Part shown: positions 61,150-64,000 of the stretch, piece after piece
How the letters are laid out: each line of letters opens with the position of its first letter
How positions within the stretch are numbered: the stretch's first letter is position 1
Assembly: GCA_905221615.1 (NCBI GenBank)
Contig: CAJNDT010003168.1
Span: 508,923 to 572,922, forward strand
DNA: 64,000 nucleotides
Source of the DNA: Symbiodinium sp. CCMP2592
Lineage: Eukaryota; Sar; Dinophyceae; Suessiales; Symbiodiniaceae
Direction: 5' to 3'
Program-made: the position numbers and the translations under genes
Notes under the pieces: model-generated
Told to the model about the DNA's origin: nothing
Databases searched by the model: none
Seen by the model: the letters and a program-made list of their open reading frames with translations, nothing else

Positions 61150-63690
61150 ACCGTCCGCTTCGCCAGGATGTGGTGATCTCCTACAGAGGGACCACTGGAA
61201 TCGTGGAATGGCTGACGGAGTGCCACTGCTATACGCTGTGACAGTGTCAGTGCATCTCCGAGCGCATTCATGAACGTTGCAGGCTCCGTGCTTGTGATGA
61301 TCTGAGCCGTGTGTTGCGCTTGACAAATCCTCTTCGGAGACGGAAGCAGCTTCGATCCAGAAGCATTCAGAGCACTTGCTGTGCGCGTGGAAGGACAAGG
61401 AAGGACCTGCCGAAGGTGCGAAGTCCACGACTCCGACGGGAAAAACATATGCGAGCGCGAACGCGTTGAGGTTCGGAAGGATTCGGGGCGGGAAACCTGC
61501 GCCGCGGGAGGGCCGGGGCGCGGAAGGAAGAGGCAGTCACTGGCGAGTGTTTTTCACATCTTCTCAGCGAGTCTCAGCGAGTGCCAGGACCTGGCCGCCA
61601 GCCCAACGCCCTTCCAACCACATCTGGACCAGGAAAGGAGCAGCCGCAGCTGCTTTCCTGCAGGCCTGGCTCAGCACTGGGCCTAGCCGCCTAGCTAAGT
61701 GGCATTCGAGTGCGGAGCTCCCTGAAGAGGCGGACGGCAGCGGCAGTCATCTCCACAAGCTCATCAAGGGTTCTATGATGCATTTCTGGTGCCCGGGACA
61801 TCCCGGGACTAAGTCATAACGAAGGGCCGCAAGCAAGCCGTGGAAAGGCATCCGTGTGCGACATCAACCAGAAGCTGATGCCACAGCTTGACACTCAGCA
61901 TCCCTCCACACTTAAATCAGTCTTCAACGAACGCATCACTTTGGGCATGCATTTTCTCTGCGAAGCGCTACTTGGGCTTGACTTGCTAAGAAGCCGTTTG
62001 ACGTGAAGCGTTGCCATTCTCGCGGAAGGCTCCGGGATACATCACGCCCAAAGCGGCTGGTAATCGTCCCTTCCCAAGTCTGGAATCGTCGCGGTACCAC
62101 AGAAGTGCTTTCAGGAGTGAAGCAGTTTTATTAATCTTAATGTCCTTTATACGGTTGTTTGGAGAGGCCCAGCCCACCAAGATTGCTCCGCGTTGTACTT
62201 CCAGAGGAATTCTATCCAATTCATTGGCCGGCTGGGCGAGGGAAGTCGGTCCAAGGAATGGACTTCTGCGAGCGAGTGTTGCAACTTTTTTTTGCGACTC
62301 ACTTCACCCCCCCCCCGGCCACGAGATGTCTCGACAAATTGCACCAGAACTTGGTTCTTTGCCGCTGATTTCCACATTTCCATGACTTGTAGCTGGAGGA
62401 AGTAACTGGAGGAGGCGACCCAGCATCCCAACGAGATACCGCATGTGCACTCAGGATCCGAGTTTAGTAGTTTTTGCAATTCTGCATTGTTTTGCATTGC
62501 TTGTTCCTTCGATTCTCTGCGTACCCAGGGGCATGACATTTGGATCTGCTTGCCCCTCCAGGGTCGCTGCATGTCGCTGCGCTAGCTTTCGTCCCAGTGC
62601 CCTAACCCCAAGTACAAGTATTCGTGACTGTGATCATTCTGGACCCGCAGCTATCAGTTCGGTGCAAATGATATAATTATCTGTGAGTTAGGATGGTAGC
62701 GGCGAGAAAATACTGCACAGCATTTTGTAAGCTGTAGCTGGAACGGGTACTGCGGGAACTAATCTCTGTTTCCGCATATTGGGGGGGCAAGTCTGACTCC
62801 AGCAGGAGCGGAAAGCCTAGTTGTACATGGCTGTGCTTGAACAAGCTCCTACTTGGATTGGGAGCAGCCCTTCCGGAGTGCACCTGGATCCGCCTGAAGG
62901 ACCCTGAACGGCCCTGAACCTCCCCACCTCCGAGCTGCCTCAACTCTCAACTCACAGAGTCAGGGACTGAAGATCGTGCTTGCAAGGTTGGACACAGCAT
63001 TGGGGGCGCCATTGCAATGGGAGCACTTGGCACCACGTCTGCACCGTCTGCAATGGGGACCCTAGTCCGACAGATTTTTTTGGAGGGCTATTTCCCCGTG
63101 AGTGCGCTGCTATGCGCTGCTCATACCGCAAAGCTTAACTTCGTACAACCTTCGTGCTACGCTGCTACACTGTCCATGAGGCTACTTGTTGCAGGCATTC
63201 AACTTCGCTGCATCTCCGCGCCCGAGCTGATTTTGTGCACGATTTTGCAGGTTCTTCAAAGCATGAATAAACTTTCAGCGACCAAACTCCTAGGGCCTGC
63301 AGTTCTGGCTTGCCCACGTGAAGCGAAGAAGTGGTGTCTCTTTCAGATCTTGTAGGATTGTCCGGTGCCGAACCCCAGTCATCACATAAGTAGAGCATTC
63401 TCGCATCGCCAATTAGTCTTGAGTCTTAACCGAGCCACAAACTGGGCGATTTGCATGACAACCTGCGAATAAGGCACCGAATACTGTTCGTCAGCATCGG
63501 CCAGCCTCGCTTCGGTGATGAAATCTTCGCAGCTTGGATGGACAAACAGGTCGGTGCACTGCGACGTCGGGCTCCAAGTCGGATCTCAGACTGGAGCATC
63601 TTTGGGATTCTGCTTGGGGATTGGAGAAGAACATGAAGATGGGCTGACGGCCTCTGTATGTACGCAAGATTATGCAAGAGGCGTTTCGAC
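61150..63690. other. No supported gene
   Basis: Scattered open frames (for example 63017-63355) lack motifs. A run of nine Cs occurs near 62306. Confidence 0.3.
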
Positions 63691-63714
63691 AAGCGCAGGA
63701 CCGAATCAAATCTC

Positions 63715-63990
63715 GAACAACTTTTCGGCACTTCGAAGTTTCTCCATTTCGGCTTTGCGCGTAGTTTCAGCGCTTTTCGAACTTTTCGTTACCCTTTCGG
63801 GCTTGCCTGCGTTTCGAACATTCTGCTGTTCGCATGCGTTTTTCGTTTCGAACCTTTTGGGCTTGTCTGCGTTTTGAATATTCGGCTTCTACTGTTATGT
63901 TTGTGTTTTCTGTTGTTTTCGGGCTATGTTGTTTTGTCTTTTCGCTTGTTGCTGCGCTTCGAACTTTTCAGTATTTTGCCCGGTGCTGCA
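63715..63990. repeat. Degenerate T-rich repeat with TTTTCGAAC and GGGCTTG units
   Basis: A unit of roughly 70 bp (CTTTTCGAAC ... GGGCTTGTCTGCGTTT) appears about twice near 63772 and 63848, with shorter echoes around, continuing to the window edge. Confidence 0.5.
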
Positions 63991-64000
63991 AGGTTTTAGA

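Overview
The window looks like nuclear DNA of a dinoflagellate, most likely a Symbiodiniaceae-type alga. The evidence is genes broken into many tiny exons, introns of about 50-115 nt that often start with GC or GA instead of GT, dense simple repeats, spliced-leader-like sequence in a mobile element, and zinc-ribbon and retroelement proteins typical of that group. Every gene I can recognise lies on the + strand. No bacterial operon, tRNA, rRNA or CRISPR array was recognised.

Layout. (1) 1.1-3.25 kb: multi-exon Ser/Thr protein kinase. (2) 3.7-4.86 kb: AGT-type and G-rich simple repeats. (3) 5.55-17.38 kb: a compound retroelement region bounded by two pairs of direct repeats in the order A1 ... 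B1-A2 ... B2. The left part (5.55-12.31 kb) encodes unrecognised proteins and contains a large fold-back insertion. The right part (12.31-17.38 kb) encodes a Gag-like protein, a CCCH zinc finger, a degenerate cytosine-methyltransferase-like domain, and a reverse transcriptase plus RNase H broken by frameshifts. (4) 19.5-21.46 kb: a 255-bp satellite array. (5) 22.5-34.4 kb: a hydroxyacylglutathione hydrolase (glyoxalase II) gene. One of its introns holds a 9.9-kb Ty1/copia retrotransposon with identical 167-bp LTRs and a 5-bp target duplication. (6) about 36.1-41.4 kb: a LETM1-family mitochondrial inner-membrane protein gene. One intron contains a complete single-exon metallophosphoesterase gene and another contains a CAA-repeat array. 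(7) 42-46 kb: a decayed element with a reverse-transcriptase-like ORF and a 2-oxoglutarate/Fe(II)-oxygenase-like module. (8) 47.2-48.55 kb: a long TATG/TA repeat tract. (9) 48.8-64 kb: sparse region with isolated candidate exons (coiled coil plus zinc ribbon, EF-hand, helical repeat, Cys-rich) and long stretches where nothing could be supported.

The most unusual content is in the retroelements. The copia polyprotein carries, between integrase and reverse transcriptase, a module with the HxD...H...R signature of 2OG-Fe(II) dioxygenases. A similar, broken module sits in the separate element at 43 kb. The 12-17 kb element, and more weakly the copia element, carry regions resembling decayed C5 cytosine methyltransferases. 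Together this suggests that retroelements in this genome have taken up nucleic-acid-modification-type enzymes. All domain calls come from reading motifs by eye and need profile searches.
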